From assembly GCF_014698825.1 (NCBI RefSeq), contig NZ_JACJTT010000049.1, positions 1 through 38,913 of the forward strand: 38,913 nt of DNA. The letters are read 5' to 3'. This document shows positions 16,845-27,932 of this stretch, piece by piece (position 1 is the stretch's first letter; each line of letters opens with the position of its first letter). Source of the DNA: Richelia sinica FACHB-800 (GTDB lineage Bacteria; Cyanobacteriota; Cyanobacteriia; Cyanobacteriales; Nostocaceae). Under the pieces are notes generated by a model. It was not told the origin of the DNA. It saw only the letters and a list, made by a program, of their open reading frames with translations, and did no database searches. The position numbers and the translations under genes were made by a program.

Positions 16845-19664
16845 TCAGCAAACCCTAATTACAGTTGCGATCGCATCTAGTAAGCGTAGCGGTTCAATGG
16901 GTTTGGCTAAATGTCCTTGAAATCCCGCAGCTAGAATTTGACGTTGATTATTTTCGCCAGCATAGGCTGTCAGGGCAATGGCCGGAACATCCCGATTGAA
17001 TCGTGGTGACAGTGCCCGTACTTGCCGAATAAAGTGATATCCGTCCATTTCTGGCATTCCAATATCGCTGATCAGTAAGTCAAATTGGTCTTGGATCAGT
17101 AGGGGTAATGCCTGAAGAGGAGACGCAACCAGGCTGACCTTTGCACCTTCTTGCTCTAGTATCACCTTCACCAATTCTAGGGAATCTGTCTCATCATCCA
17201 CTACCATCACTCGTCGATTTTCTAAATTCAAGGTTGGATAGCTGCACACATCAGGAGCATGGGAATTGCCCACAGGCATCAACGGTAACTGCACTGTAAA
17301 AGTTGCCCCCTGTCCTTCCCCAGAACTGGCAGCAGTGATAGTCCCACCGTGGGCTTCTACCACTTGACTAGTGATGGCCAATCCTAAGCCTAATCCCCCA
17401 AAGGCACGGGTAGTAGAACTATCCTGTTGCTGAAATAATTCAAACACATGGGGTAAAAATTCGCGGTGAATGCCTTTACCATTATCACTCACCTGAATTT
17501 GAGCATAGCCATCTACCTTGGTGAGTTCTATCCTCACCCTTCCCCCTGTGGAGTTGAATTTAATGGCATTCGATAGTAAATTCCAGACCACCTGCTGCAA
17601 CCGGCTGGCATCTCCTCTGACCTTGCCTACAGATGAATTTAGTGATACCTCTAGCTGAATCTCTTTGGCTTCTGCGGCTAACCGAACTGTTTCTAAGGCT
17701 GCTGTAATTGGCTCAACTAAATTGATGGCTGTAAAACTGAGGGAAAGTTTGCCACGAATGATGCGGGAGATATCCAACAAATCATCAATCAGTTGTACCT
17801 GTTGCTGGGCGTTACGTTCAATGGTTTGTAAACCATGCTTAACTTTATCAGCACTGATCGCTGGTGATTGCAGTAATTTGGCCCATCCCAAAATGGGATT
17901 GAGAGGTGTTCGCAGTTCATGGGAGAGAATGGCCAAAAATTCATCTTTCATCCGGTTGGCGCGTTCTGCTGCTTCTCTAGCTGCTTGCTCTTGCTGGAGT
18001 AGCTTTTCCCGTTGGGATTCAACTTGTTTTTGCTCTGTAATATTCAATACGGTGCCACTAAAGCGCAATGGTTTGCCGTTGGTGTCATAGTAAGCTTGAC
18101 CTTTAGCCCGCAACCAGCGTTCTCTTTTATCTTCTATCCCAATGGTGCGATACTCGGTGTCATAAGCACCCCCTGATGCTGGGTCAAGGGCATGTTCCAG
18201 AATTTTTTGGAGGCGATCGCGATCATCGGGATGTAGACCTGCATAAAATACATCTAGGTTAATTTCCGCCTCAGGTGACAGACCAAACATGGCCTTGCAA
18301 CCACTATCCCAGATTAATTCCCCTGTAGTTAGATGCCAATCCCAGGTTCCTAATTGAGCAGAAGCGATCGCCATTCGCAACCGGTCTTCACTTTCCCGTA
18401 ATGCTTCCTCTGCTTGTTTGCGCTCGGTAATCTCTTCACAAACGGTGTTGATACCAATCACGCGATCGCCATTTTTTAATGGTAAAAAGCTTTCTAACCA
18501 AACACGCTCTACTCCTGGTTGGGCTGGTGTTTCACCGCGAATTTCCACATTGAGTAGCGGTTCTCCCGTTGTAAAAATAGCATATAGCAAATCTTCAGCG
18601 GTATCTGCAATGTTAGGTAATAACTCTCGGATTGTTCGTCCAATATGTGCCTCTGGGGAAAATCCATTAATCTCTGCTAACCGTTGATTAATTCGCACAA
18701 AGCGCAGTTCTGGGTCAAGAACATTTAAACCAATGGGGGCAGACTGATAGATAGTTTCAATTTCTGTCAGTTGCCGTTGCAAGGTGGCCCGACTTGCTTC
18801 TAATTCCGTTGTCAACCGCTGGCGTTCTGTAACATCCGCAGTCATGCCAATGAGTCGGGTTAACTGTCCCTGTTGGTTAAACAGTGCCTTGGCGCTTTCC
18901 TCTAGAATCACGATTTGACCGTCTGGACGGAGGACTCGATAGGTAGTTTTGTAGGTGCTATTGTCTGGGGTTAGTGCCTGTAAAATGGACACAAAGTGAT
19001 CGCGATCGTCAGGATGGATACGTTGAAAAAAATCTCTGCCTGTGTCCTGTTCTGCTACTGTGGAACTTAACCCCAAAATAACACCACATTGGGGTGATCG
19101 CTTGACAATATCGGTGTTTGGCTCCCAATCAAAGGTAAATATCCGTGCCACTTCCATGGCCAACTGGTTACGCTCTTCGCTTTCCCGGAGTGCAGCATTG
19201 ACCATTTCTAATTGCCTAGTCCGTTCAGCTACACGCTGTTCCAGTTCTTTGTTAGCCCGTTGTAAAGCTGCTTCTGTCTCTTTTTGCTGGGTCATGTCAC
19301 GGGCAACGCAGTACATCACTTCCTGATCAAGTTGCGGTGATGCTGTCCATGATAACCATCGGTAGTGGCCATCCTGCGTCCGATAACGATTCTCAAAATT
19401 GAGGGTTGGTACTCCATGTTTTAACTTCTCCATTTCTGCTAAGGTGGTGCAGTGGTCATCTGGATGGACAAAGTTTAGGAAAGGACTGGCTAATAATTCT
19501 GCTTCTGAGTAGCCCAAGATTTGGGTAAAAACAGGGTTAATCCGCTTAAAGTAGCCATCTAAACCAATTACCGACAGCAGGTCGAGCGATCGCTCAAAGA
19601 AAAAAACTGCTTCGGATAAAATAAATTCATTCACAGATGGGGCCACAGACTCTTCAGAAGACAT
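16845..19664 (-). CDS. Hybrid sensor histidine kinase (4 PAS, HisKA, HATPase, REC)
   Basis: Cytosolic multi-PAS hybrid kinase, 939 aa from the ATG at 19664 (a GTG 12 codons upstream is the alternative start). PAS folds lie at about 20-130, 165-283, 305-415 and 430-548, the first, second and fourth ending in PAC-type strands before TQQK/TERQ/TEQK linkers. HisKA carries phospho-acceptor H582 in LSHELRTPLNP; HATPase has NLLSNAIKFN, DNGKGI and GGLGLGLAI; the C-terminal receiver has VVDDETD, D867 in SDIGMPEMDG and K in LAKPIE. No transmembrane segment is seen. PAS ligands are unknown. It is an orphan next to the deacylase gene, with 442 bp to the next kinase. Confidence 0.95.
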   Translation of the reverse strand: MSSEESVAPSVNEFILSEAVFFFERSLDLLSVIGLDGYFKRINPVFTQILGYSEAELLASPFLNFVHPDDHCTTLAEMEKLKHGVPTLNFENRYRTQDGHYRWLSWTASPQLDQEVMYCVARDMTQQKETEAALQRANKELEQRVAERTRQLEMVNAALRESEERNQLAMEVARIFTFDWEPNTDIVKRSPQCGVILGLSSTVAEQDTGRDFFQRIHPDDRDHFVSILQALTPDNSTYKTTYRVLRPDGQIVILEESAKALFNQQGQLTRLIGMTADVTERQRLTTELEASRATLQRQLTEIETIYQSAPIGLNVLDPELRFVRINQRLAEINGFSPEAHIGRTIRELLPNIADTAEDLLYAIFTTGEPLLNVEIRGETPAQPGVERVWLESFLPLKNGDRVIGINTVCEEITERKQAEEALRESEDRLRMAIASAQLGTWDWHLTTGELIWDSGCKAMFGLSPEAEINLDVFYAGLHPDDRDRLQKILEHALDPASGGAYDTEYRTIGIEDKRERWLRAKGQAYYDTNGKPLRFSGTVLNITEQKQVESQREKLLQQEQAAREAAERANRMKDEFLAILSHELRTPLNPILGWAKLLQSPAISADKVKHGLQTIERNAQQQVQLIDDLLDISRIIRGKLSLSFTAINLVEPITAALETVRLAAEAKEIQLEVSLNSSVGKVRGDASRLQQVVWNLLSNAIKFNSTGGRVRIELTKVDGYAQIQVSDNGKGIHREFLPHVFELFQQQDSSTTRAFGGLGLGLAITSQVVEAHGGTITAASSGEGQGATFTVQLPLMPVGNSHAPDVCSYPTLNLENRRVMVVDDETDSLELVKVILEQEGAKVSLVASPLQALPLLIQDQFDLLISDIGMPEMDGYHFIRQVRALSPRFNRDVPAIALTAYAGENNQRQILAAGFQGHLAKPIEPLRLLDAIATVIRVC

Positions 19665-20106
19665 AAAAGAATTACAAAGCTGATAACGGGAAATTATCAC
19701 TCAGCAAGGGCAACCAGTAGGAGTGGATTAGCACCCAGGCAACTACAACTATTTCACCATTTGCACATCAGAGGACAATTAGCAAGTCTGACTGTAGCAT
19801 CAATAAGAATTAGAGCAGACAGTTAATTTAGAGTAAGTAATATTAGTAGCGACAAAAGAAGTTTAATGTTTTTACATTTTATCTAACTACAGCAATTTAC
19901 AATTTTTTATTCCACATTATAGCAATTTATTCATAAGTTCACTTCCTCCATTTCTTTCTCATACCGTTTCTTTGTGTGAATGCATATATCTACCCCCGGC
20001 TTTACCGTCCTCCCTTAGCAAGGAGTACAAGGGGTATTATGTGCATCTTTAGAAAAAATTGGTATCAGGTGAAAATTTCGGCGATTAGTATGATGATCAC
20101 TTTCAA
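19665..20106. other. Intergenic region between two kinase genes
   Basis: AT-rich spacer with no gene seen. Part of it (about 19992-20036) is an imperfect palindrome, ACCCCCGG...GGGGTA outside and CTCC..TTAGCA..GGAG inside, of the type scattered through Nostocales genomes. It should contain the promoter of the hybrid kinase gene (minus strand) and the end of the REC-kinase unit. Confidence 0.4.
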
Positions 20107-21480
20107 TTAACTAGGCAAATTAGTCGGCAATTCTACAATGAATTCAGTTCCTTTACCTGGTGCTGATTTTACTTGAATAGTGCCATGATGCTTTTCCACA
20201 ATTTGATAACTAATGGCTAGTCCTAAACCTGTACCTTGATTTACAGGTTTTGTGGTGAAAAAGGGGTCAAATATTTTATTCTGAATTTCTTCACTAATAC
20301 CAGGGCCATTATCTTGGATTATTACTTTTATTTTCTGGTTATCTGCTATTTCTGTGTGAATGACAATTTGTTTGGGCATGGATTCTGTTTGCTCTAACAA
20401 TGCGTCTATAGCATTGCTGAGAATATTCATAAACACTTGGTTTAGTTGGGCCGGATAACATTCAACTAATGGTAATTCACCATATTTTTTAATAATTTCT
20501 ATGCCTTGCTTAAGGCGATTATTCAAAATTACTAATGTGCTATCAATGCCTTCATGAATATCAACTGCTTTCTTGGCTGCTTGATCTAGACGTGAGAAAT
20601 TACGCAAAGAAACAACTATATCCCGAATGCGTTCTGTTCCCATTTTCATGGAAGAGAGAATTTTTGGCAGGTCATCAGTGATGAATTCTAAATTGATTTC
20701 TTCGATAAAATCTTTAATTTTAGGATTGTTTTGATTACATTCTTGTTGATAAATTTCGATTAAATCCAGTAGGGAGTGCATATAATTATGGAGATGAGCA
20801 AAGTTCCCATGAATAAAGTTGACTGGGTTATTAATTTCATGGGCTAATCCCGCTACCATTCGACCCAAACTAGACATTTTTTCTGTTTGGATTAATTGCA
20901 CTTGTGTGGTTTGTAGTTGCTTTAAAGTGTTTTCTAATTGTTTTGCTTGTAACTGGGCTGTTGCCTTAGCGGCTGAAAGTGCTTTGAGGTTATTATAGGC
21001 TTTGGAATGGTAGCGAATACGCGCAATTAATTCAACTACATCGGGTAATTTAATTAAATAATCATTGGCACCTGCGGCAAAAGCATCGGCCTTCAATTGG
21101 GGTTCTTCTTTACTAGACAGCATGACTATGGGGATGTCACAGGTCGCTGGATGGGAACGAAACCAGCGGAGAAGCATTAACCCATCAATATCGGGCATCA
21201 CCATATCTAATAGAATGACCGTAGGGGCTATAGCGATCGCTTTTTGGATGGCTTGAGCAGGGTCATCTATATAGTAAAAAGAAATATCGGGTTCTTTACT
21301 CAGTAATCTGCAAACTGCTTCACCAATGATTAACTGGTCATCAATTAATAAAACTGTGACTAGATCAGTATTTAAATGAATATTAGAGGATTTGTTTTGG
21401 TTACTGCTGTTTTGGCTCAATCTGCTAAATGTATTTGTTAGCGGTGGAGCTTGCATAATGTCCTGACCAGTGGAGATCAT
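20107..21480 (-). CDS. Response regulator-histidine kinase (REC + HisKA + HATPase)
   Basis: Soluble 457-aa protein. An N-terminal receiver spans about 42-160 (LLIDDQL; D92 in LLDMVMPDIDG; LSSKEE; switch Lys at LIKLPD), then a coiled coil 170-200, HisKA with H214 in GLAHEINNPVNFIHGN, and HATPase with NILSNAIDA, DNGPGI and GTGLGLAI. The NPVNFIHGN form is the common cyanobacterial NtrB-like kinase. A strong AGGAGG lies nine bases before the ATG at 21480. It follows cheB on the same strand after a 498-bp repeat-bearing spacer; a natural guess is that its receiver accepts phosphate from the CheA of this locus, in place of a CheY or WspR. Not proven. Confidence 0.93.
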   Translation of the reverse strand: MISTGQDIMQAPPLTNTFSRLSQNSSNQNKSSNIHLNTDLVTVLLIDDQLIIGEAVCRLLSKEPDISFYYIDDPAQAIQKAIAIAPTVILLDMVMPDIDGLMLLRWFRSHPATCDIPIVMLSSKEEPQLKADAFAAGANDYLIKLPDVVELIARIRYHSKAYNNLKALSAAKATAQLQAKQLENTLKQLQTTQVQLIQTEKMSSLGRMVAGLAHEINNPVNFIHGNFAHLHNYMHSLLDLIEIYQQECNQNNPKIKDFIEEINLEFITDDLPKILSSMKMGTERIRDIVVSLRNFSRLDQAAKKAVDIHEGIDSTLVILNNRLKQGIEIIKKYGELPLVECYPAQLNQVFMNILSNAIDALLEQTESMPKQIVIHTEIADNQKIKVIIQDNGPGISEEIQNKIFDPFFTTKPVNQGTGLGLAISYQIVEKHHGTIQVKSAPGKGTEFIVELPTNLPS

Positions 21481-21978
21481 TTTTTAGCTCCTCCTGATGT
21501 TGATATTTTTTTAAAACAAAATCATATTTTTTGTCTATGGATATCATAACTAAAATTTAACATTTTCACAATATTTTGCTAGTAATTTGTAACCTAAATT
21601 GAATTGCTTGATTTCCAGAGAAACAGCCGATTTTTTAATAGATTGATTTCCGTAAATATGAGGTTTTTTTCTAGTTAAAAGAGGGAGGAAAAGAGATTAT
21701 TCAGTAGATTTACTCGCTCAAAGGAGAGAAGTATGGCTACGGCACGCCGCACGAACAGGAGTCAGTAGGGGCGGGTTTACAGATATCATCGACTATGAAC
21801 GAGAATTTTGGTTAACCCGCCCGTACAGGAGTATGCCTACGGCGCGCTATGACCATGGCACACTACGTGAACGTGAACAATAGTTTAAAAATGCAAGAAT
21901 TCAGCAGCAATGGCATTAATTATTCTGTAACTTCTGCAACTTCTGAACTCCTGAACTTCTGTCTTCTTCTGCAAAACT
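21481..21978. repeat. Repeat-bearing spacer between cheB and REC-kinase
   Basis: 498 bp without a convincing gene. At 21731-21762 and 21831-21862 lie two related pieces (GTATGGCTACGGCACGC and GTATGCCTACGGCGCGC), and ACAGGAGT occurs at both 21755 and 21825. Between them are inverted halves GGCGGGTTTA-like (about 21770) and TTAACCCGCC (about 21812). Near 21925-21965 the words AACTTCTG and GAACTCCTG recur. These look like dispersed Nostocales repeats or small MITE debris, and may separate the REC-kinase transcript from the chemosensory operon. Confidence 0.55.
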
Positions 21979-23001
21979 CTACAAATTGTGCAAATATTTC
22001 CCACAGGCTGAAGCGATCGCATCTACAGGTAAAATCTCTACAGCCGCCCCCAATTCCACTGCGGCTTTGGGCATACCATAAACTACACAGGTTTTACTAT
22101 CTTGGGCGATGGTGTACCAACCTTTATCACGTAACTGTTTTAAGCCTTGGGCCCCATCTCTGCCCATTCCTGTGAGAATGATACCAATTCCTTTTCCATG
22201 CCAATACTTGGCCACGCTTTGAAAGAAAACATCAACTGATGGGTGATAAAAACCATTGAGTGGTTCTTGTTGATAGTCCAAAGTTTGACGGGCATTCATG
22301 ACCAAATGGTAATTTGTCCCAGCCACTAATACTTTACCTGGTGTGGGTGATAAGCCTGGTGTGGCTAGTTGCACTGACATGGGAACTTGTCCATCTAACC
22401 AGGTAGCTAAACCTTGAGCAAATTGGGCATCAATATGTTGGACTATAACTACGGCCGCGTTGAAGTTGTGGGGAAATTGGGCCAGAATGCTAACTAAGGC
22501 TTGGGGCCCACCAGTGGAAGCACCAATGACAATTAAGGATGGTTGTGGCTGGGGATTGGTGGGGGGTTGGTGGGTTGTGGAAAGTGATGAACGTTGTAGG
22601 GAAGATTTACCAATTAATCGGGCAATATTGGCAATTTTATTTAATAATCTGGTGCTACTTTCTGTTTGTTGACCCAAGCCGATGGAGGGAGTATTCACGG
22701 CATCCAAAGCACCATAACCCATAGCTTCAAAAACTTTGGCGGCATAGCGGTTAACGCTGGCTGTCACCATGAGGATGGCACAGGGGGATTGCATCATGAT
22801 TTGTCTTGTGGCTTCCACCCCGTCCATGCTGGGCATAACTACATCCATCAGAATTAAGTCAGGGGTATCCTGGCCGCTTTTGGTGATGGCTTCGAGTCCA
22901 TCGTAAGCTACCCATGCCAATTGGTAGCCTGGGACTTGGGAAATAATCCGGCGCAGAGCTTCTACGGCAATAATAGTATCGTTAACAATGGCAATTCTCA
23001 C
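21979..23001 (-). CDS. cheB: Chemotaxis response regulator / protein-glutamate methylesterase
   Basis: Removes methyl groups from (or deamidates) receptor glutamates when phosphorylated by CheA. Receiver 1-120 has ND at 7-8 and D53 in [11 protein letters not shown]; a Pro-rich linker 143-153 ([11 protein letters not shown]) joins the methylesterase domain with catalytic triad S162 (IGASTGGPQ), H189 (VQHID) and D282 (TGMGRDGAQ). The start is GTG at 23001, giving MRIAIVND, the expected beginning. The gene starts 2 bp after cheA ends, so they are co-translated. It corresponds to WspF in the Wsp-type arrangement. Confidence 0.95.
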   Translation of the reverse strand: MRIAIVNDTIIAVEALRRIISQVPGYQLAWVAYDGLEAITKSGQDTPDLILMDVVMPSMDGVEATRQIMMQSPCAILMVTASVNRYAAKVFEAMGYGALDAVNTPSIGLGQQTESSTRLLNKIANIARLIGKSSLQRSSLSTTHQPPTNPQPQPSLIVIGASTGGPQALVSILAQFPHNFNAAVVIVQHIDAQFAQGLATWLDGQVPMSVQLATPGLSPTPGKVLVAGTNYHLVMNARQTLDYQQEPLNGFYHPSVDVFFQSVAKYWHGKGIGIILTGMGRDGAQGLKQLRDKGWYTIAQDSKTCVVYGMPKAAVELGAAVEILPVDAIASACGKYLHNL

Positions 23002-23003
23002 CC

Positions 23004-25442
23004 TTACGCCTCTCCAATTAAGTCAACGACAGCTTTTAATAAGGTGCGATCGTGGAAGCTACTTTTGGTGAGATAGTAGTTAGCACCTGCTTCTAGTCCT
23101 TGAACTCTGTCTTCTTCTCGGTCTTTATAGGAAACAATAATCACGGGAATTGCCTTTAATTTGCCATTGGCTCGAATTTGGCTGGTGAGTTCAAACCCAT
23201 TCATGCGTGGCATATCAATATCTGTGACGACTAAATCATAGTTGCCACTGCGAACAGCGTTCCATCCATCCATACCATTTACGGCTACATCAACTTTATA
23301 GCCATTATTTTCTAATAGTTTTCGCTCCATTTCCCGGACGGTGATGGAATCATCTACTACTAAAACTCGTTTGTAGGTTTTTGTTGTGCTTTGTTGGGTG
23401 GACTGATTCACCTGGCTGAGTTGCCCACTGGCTAAGACTTTGGCGATGGAACGGGCCATATCTTCCACATCGATGATTAGTACGGGGGAGCCATCGTCCA
23501 TTAAGGCTGCTGCACTGATATTGGGGACTTTCCCTAACCGGGGGTCAAGGGGACGCACTACCAAGCTACACTCACCAATAAAGCGGTCTACGACTAAACC
23601 GTAATGATGGAGGCGATTCCCTCCAGCAGTGCGGATAGCGGTAGGTGAGCGGGTGGCTTCCCGCATGGCAGTGTTATCGCTAATCACCACCACTGGGAGA
23701 AATTCTTGATTGCTACTTTGTGGAGGTAAATCTAGGACTTGATGGGCGGAAATTAAGGCTACTGGTTGATTGTTGAGGAGGAAAAAGGGTTGGTTTTCAG
23801 ACAGGATGATTTCCGATTTGGGTAGCATCACCACTCGATCAATCCGTGCTAGTCCGAAGGCGTAGGGTTCGTGGGCAATTTCTACTAATAGGGTTCGCAG
23901 GACAGAGAGGGTGAGGGGCAGTTGTAGGTGTAAAGTCATGCCCTTCCCTGGCTGGGAAACGGCTCTGAATGTGCCACCGATTTCTCTAACTGTGCTGTGT
24001 ACCACATCTAAACCCACACCTCTACCAGAAAATTCGGTGACGTTTTCGGCGGTGGAAAATCCTGGTAAAAATAGAAAGTCCATTAACTCGCTTTCGCTGA
24101 GTTGGGCGGCCATTTCCGGGTTGGTGAGGTTTTTGTGGACTACTTCTTGTCGCAACATTTCTATATCAATTCCTCGACCATCATCGGCGATGTTAATTAA
24201 TAACATACCGGCTCGATGGAACACTTCAATGCGGATGGTTCCTTCTTCTGGTTTCCCTGCGGCTAGTCGTTCTTGTGGTGTTTCTATGCCGTGGTCTATG
24301 GCGTTTCTTAAGATATGAATGAGGGGAGCTTCTAAACTTTCCAGGATATCCCTATCTACCAGGGTGGATTTACCAATAATTTCTAATTTTACCCGTTTAC
24401 CTAATTGCCGAGATAAGTCTCGTACCATCCGAGGAAAACTTTGTCCTCGTTCGGCAAAGGGACTCATATGGGTGGCTATGACTTGCCGATACAGACGGTC
24501 AGATAAGTTAGAGAAGCGCTGACAAAATAATTCTAATTCGTTGTGGCGATCGCCTAAAAGTTGACGACATTCGTTGGCTGTTTGCCTGGCTGTACTCATC
24601 TGCTCTTCAATATGCCGATCCCAATAGCGGGAATTCTCTGATGACTGTTCGTAACTATGGCTCCATAATTCCTGCAATCTATCTAAGAGTCCTGCGAGTT
24701 TAACTTGGTTAGATTTGAGGTTGAGTAAGGAATCGGCAAAGGATTCTAACCATTTAGCTTCCACTAGGGATTCTCCTGCTAATCCCATCAAGCGATTGAG
24801 GTTTTCTGCACTGACCCGCACCACACGCTTTTGACCAATATCTATTTTTTCCGTTGCTGGGGTAGAGACTGTAGACACCACGGTGGTTGATGTTTCCTTC
24901 ACTGGAGTCAAGGACTCATGACCTTTGGATTCTGGTGGTTCTATTTCGGGAATGACTTCGACTACAGGCAATTCATAAATTTCTGTAGGCACTTCTGCCG
25001 GTGTGGGTAGAGGTTGAATGATTGGGGGTCGGGGTGGTGGGGGAATAAGAATGTTGGCAATGGCTTTGACCAAATCTTGGATAGTTTGCTGGTCTGGAGG
25101 TTCTGTACCACTGACATTCACTTCTGCCATATGCAGTAACATATCCACTGCTTGCAGCAAAATATCAATTTCACTGCCAGTTAAGGTAATTTTTCCCCCT
25201 TGAGCAGCCACAAAGCAGTCTTCCATGGCATGGGCAAGGGTGACAGCTGCATCCATTTGCACAATTCGTGCAGCACCTTTAATGGAGTGGGCCGCGCGCA
25301 TTAAGGCTGCTAGTTCATCACTAGGATAGGCTTTGGTTTCTAAGGCTAATAAACATTCATTTAAAACGACTGCTTGGGCTTTCACTTCCATGTTGAATAA
25401 GTCCAGCATGGAAAAGTTACTAAAGTCTCGTTCTTGAGTCAT
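23004..25442 (-). CDS. cheA: CheA-type hybrid histidine kinase (HPt-HATPase-CheW-REC)
   Basis: Central kinase of the chemosensory array, 812 aa. HPt domain near 10-120 with H52 in [10 protein letters not shown]; a Pro-rich linker near 140-200; a dimerisation/coiled segment; HATPase with [23 protein letters not shown] and GRGVGLDVV; a CheW-like domain; and a C-terminal receiver with [11 protein letters not shown]741 in [11 protein letters not shown] and a TKSSF switch Lys. CheA with fused receiver is the WspE/FrzE type, not the flagellar type. It overlaps the upstream cheW gene by 4 bp (ATGA) and precedes cheB by 2 bp. No P2 (CheY-binding) domain was evident. Confidence 0.95.
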   Translation of the reverse strand: MTQERDFSNFSMLDLFNMEVKAQAVVLNECLLALETKAYPSDELAALMRAAHSIKGAARIVQMDAAVTLAHAMEDCFVAAQGGKITLTGSEIDILLQAVDMLLHMAEVNVSGTEPPDQQTIQDLVKAIANILIPPPPRPPIIQPLPTPAEVPTEIYELPVVEVIPEIEPPESKGHESLTPVKETSTTVVSTVSTPATEKIDIGQKRVVRVSAENLNRLMGLAGESLVEAKWLESFADSLLNLKSNQVKLAGLLDRLQELWSHSYEQSSENSRYWDRHIEEQMSTARQTANECRQLLGDRHNELELFCQRFSNLSDRLYRQVIATHMSPFAERGQSFPRMVRDLSRQLGKRVKLEIIGKSTLVDRDILESLEAPLIHILRNAIDHGIETPQERLAAGKPEEGTIRIEVFHRAGMLLINIADDGRGIDIEMLRQEVVHKNLTNPEMAAQLSESELMDFLFLPGFSTAENVTEFSGRGVGLDVVHSTVREIGGTFRAVSQPGKGMTLHLQLPLTLSVLRTLLVEIAHEPYAFGLARIDRVVMLPKSEIILSENQPFFLLNNQPVALISAHQVLDLPPQSSNQEFLPVVVISDNTAMREATRSPTAIRTAGGNRLHHYGLVVDRFIGECSLVVRPLDPRLGKVPNISAAALMDDGSPVLIIDVEDMARSIAKVLASGQLSQVNQSTQQSTTKTYKRVLVVDDSITVREMERKLLENNGYKVDVAVNGMDGWNAVRSGNYDLVVTDIDMPRMNGFELTSQIRANGKLKAIPVIIVSYKDREEDRVQGLEAGANYYLTKSSFHDRTLLKAVVDLIGEA

Positions 25443-26182
25443 GGCAGGACTTTCCTATTTAAAGAAGTGAATAGTAATTCATCATCTAGATAGCTCAGAC
25501 TGCGCGATCGCCAATGAAAGAATCCTTTGGTATAGGTTTGCGCTGCTGAGGTTGTCCCGTTGGGAGTATCCCGTAATTCCTGCCGTGGAAATCGCTGGAT
25601 ACCATATAGTTCATCGACGGCAAATACCCAAGCATTGCCTTCTTTGACCACTACTACCATGCGTGAATAAACGAGGGGGCTTAAGGCTTCTGGCTGAATA
25701 TCGGCATTTTCCAGATGCAACAAGTTACTTAAAGAGATACATAATTGCAGTTCTCCGCGAATATTCACCAACCCACGCAAAATTTTATTAGTTCGATGGG
25801 GGATGGTATGAATCAAACTAGGTGAAATGGTTTCCTTGAAAACTTCAGCAGGGAGTGCTAACCATTCTCGTTGCAAGCGAAAAATGACGACAGCTATGGT
25901 CTCGTTGCTGGTTAAAGCATGAGTAGAGTCAATGAATTCCTCTGATTTCTGCGCGACCCTAGTTTCCTGAAGGTTTGTCCTTTTCTCGGCAAATAACTGA
26001 GTCCATTCTTGTTGATAGTTTTCTGGCAGGGAACGCTCTAGCAAGTTGCGGCCAGCGGTGGAGTAAACAGGACAATTGCGACAGTGAATGAAGTTAGATA
26101 ATTCTGGACAAGAGCGATCGCCTGCAATACCGATCATATTCCAGCAATTATCCACCGTTGCCCGGTTATTGATGGAATTCAT
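25439..26182 (-). CDS. CheW-like adaptor with N-terminal four-Cys extension (WspD-like)
   Basis: Couples receptors to CheA. 247 aa, longer than a plain CheW (about 150-170). The CheW fold is from about 92 to 240 ([31 protein letters not shown]). The first 40 residues carry C13, C25, C34 and C37 in the pattern C-x11-C-x8-C-x2-C, including GDRSCPEL and HCRNCPVY. I recall such a cysteine-bearing N-terminus in WspD-type adaptors. The cysteines could bind metal or an Fe-S cluster or sense redox; not established. It overlaps the upstream receptor gene by 4 bp (26179-26182) and cheA by 4 bp (25439-25442). Confidence 0.88.
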   Translation of the reverse strand: MNSINNRATVDNCWNMIGIAGDRSCPELSNFIHCRNCPVYSTAGRNLLERSLPENYQQEWTQLFAEKRTNLQETRVAQKSEEFIDSTHALTSNETIAVVIFRLQREWLALPAEVFKETISPSLIHTIPHRTNKILRGLVNIRGELQLCISLSNLLHLENADIQPEALSPLVYSRMVVVVKEGNAWVFAVDELYGIQRFPRQELRDTPNGTTSAAQTYTKGFFHWRSRSLSYLDDELLFTSLNRKVLP

Positions 26183-27867
26183 AACTCCAGGCTCCCCACC
26201 AAGCGATTACTGTGGTCTATATATTGCTGTTCTGTGGAATTACTCAACTTAAAACGGCTCATTTCTTGGCGTAAACCTTGGGCAATTTGATTAAGTTGGG
26301 CAATAGCCTGATTAATTTCTCGCAAGGAAGCCGCAGTTTGCACAGAATTACTACTCAACTGGGACATAGCATCACTAATTTGTGTTGCTCCTTGGGCTTG
26401 AGCTTCCATCCCCTGACTTACCGCTTCATACCTGGGGGTTAAATCCTGGACTTGTTCAATAATTTGCCCCATTTGCATACTAATATTCGCCACATCTTCT
26501 ACACTCCGACTCACCTCTGTGGCGAATTTATCCATTTCCATTACTCCGGTAGATACAGAAGATTGCATCTGTTTCACCATCTGTTCAATATCAATTGTTG
26601 CTACTGCTGTTTGGTCTGCTAATCTTCTAATTTCTCTGGCTACTACCGCAAAACCTAGCCCATATTCCCCGGCTTTTTCCGCTTCTATCGCTGCATTTAA
26701 TGACAACAAATTGGTTTGGTCTGCCACTTTGGTAATTGTCACCACAATATTATTAATATTGTTGGCTTTTTCACTAATTACTCCCAATCTAGCGGCAATG
26801 GAGTTTGTTGCTTCTAATAATTGCCTCATGGTTGATTCCATTTTCAGCAGGTCTTTTTGACTCTCGTTGGCTGCCACTGTCGTTACCTGTGACATTGTGG
26901 CTACTTCTTCTACTGTTTTTACCAGTTCTCTGGATGTTGCTGATATTTGCTTGGCTGCTGCTGTTACTTCATTTGTTGATGCTAATTGCTCTGTTATGCT
27001 TGCTTCTAGTTGTTTCCCTGATGCTGCTATTTGTGTCGCTGATGATGTTACTTGTATGCCTGACTGCTGGACTTGCTTAATAATGCTATTTAGATTTTTG
27101 GTCATGTATTCAAATGCTTTCAACAGTTGTCCTACTTCATCTTGACTGTTGATTGTTTCATCTATTACAGATTGACTTAAATCACCACTGGAAATTTTTT
27201 CGGCTGCTTGTACAGCCTTACCAACTCTGCCACCTAAAAACTTATTAATTAACAGATAAATACTTGCTGCCACTACCACAGATAATATACAAGCACTTAG
27301 AGCCGCTACAATCAATGAATTGATAGAAGATTCAGTTGATTTAATACTTTGTTCTAGAAATTTTTCTTCTGAGCTAATAAATTCATTGCTAACTTTTTCA
27401 AATGCTTCAGCAATATCTTTGGCATTGTTAAAAAAATCAATTATCTTTTCTTTGTTTTTAAATTCATTTGCTGATTTAACTGACCTTTCTTTTAAAGCGT
27501 CATATTCTCTAAATAACTGTTCCATGCGGTCTATTTTATTTCTTTGATCTGAGTTTTTAATCAGGTCTTTGACTTCCTGTAAACCTCTTTGAAAATTAGC
27601 TTTACTTGTTTCGTATTCCTGCAAGGCATCATTATAAATTTCTGGCGCAATCACATATCTTCGCATTCGCCGATCCATACCTGCTAGACTAGCAATCATT
27701 AAATTTTGTCCATTTACTGCAATCTTAGAAACTCTTTCTACTTCCTGTAAAGTTTCTCCAGTTTGTTTAGAACTGAAATAAACCATAGTGCTAAATGTTA
27801 ATAAAAATGAAGTGGGTATAGCGAATCCCAGTAAGGTTAGATGTTTTATTTTCCAGTTATTAAACAT
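26179..27867 (-). CDS. Methyl-accepting chemoreceptor 1 (4-helix sensor, HAMP, MA)
   Basis: Transmembrane receptor. From ATG 27867 (562 aa): TM1 about 7-27, periplasmic helical sensor 28-180 (four-helix-bundle type, weakly CHASE3-like), TM2 185-207, HAMP about 208-262, then the MA signalling helix with hairpin motif near [23 protein letters not shown] second ATG 15 bases upstream (27882) lacks a Shine-Dalgarno, while 27867 has GGAG nine bases before it, so the latter was chosen. The 818-bp 3' half is almost the same as in the next receptor. The final residues differ ([14 protein letters not shown]). Ligand unknown. Confidence 0.93.
   Translation of the reverse strand: MFNNWKIKHLTLLGFAIPTSFLLTFSTMVYFSSKQTGETLQEVERVSKIAVNGQNLMIASLAGMDRRMRRYVIAPEIYNDALQEYETSKANFQRGLQEVKDLIKNSDQRNKIDRMEQLFREYDALKERSVKSANEFKNKEKIIDFFNNAKDIAEAFEKVSNEFISSEEKFLEQSIKSTESSINSLIVAALSACILSVVVAASIYLLINKFLGGRVGKAVQAAEKISSGDLSQSVIDETINSQDEVGQLLKAFEYMTKNLNSIIKQVQQSGIQVTSSATQIAASGKQLEASITEQLASTNEVTAAAKQISATSRELVKTVEEVATMSQVTTVAANESQKDLLKMESTMRQLLEATNSIAARLGVISEKANNINNIVVTITKVADQTNLLSLNAAIEAEKAGEYGLGFAVVAREIRRLADQTAVATIDIEQMVKQMQSSVSTGVMEMDKFATEVSRSVEDVANISMQMGQIIEQVQDLTPRYEAVSQGMEAQAQGATQISDAMSQLSSNSVQTAASLREINQAIAQLNQIAQGLRQEMSRFKLSNSTEQQYIDHSNRLVGSLEL
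26246..27063. repeat. Near-identical chemoreceptor signalling segment, copy A
   Basis: An 818-bp block with a direct copy at 27991-28808, offset 1745 bp, no insertions. I found only five differing bases, all silent: near 26318, 26419, 26488, 26500 and 27052. Outside the block the receptors share little DNA. Fits recent duplication or gene conversion. Confidence 0.95.
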
Positions 27868-27932
27868 GTATTTTGACTCCATTTATATGTAAGATATCTA
27901 ATGATGAAAAAGTAATATTAGAATTGTCATCA

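Noticed and set aside
22460-22857. Plus-strand frames opposite cheB
   Set aside because: Shadow frames; cheB has complete receiver and methylesterase residues.
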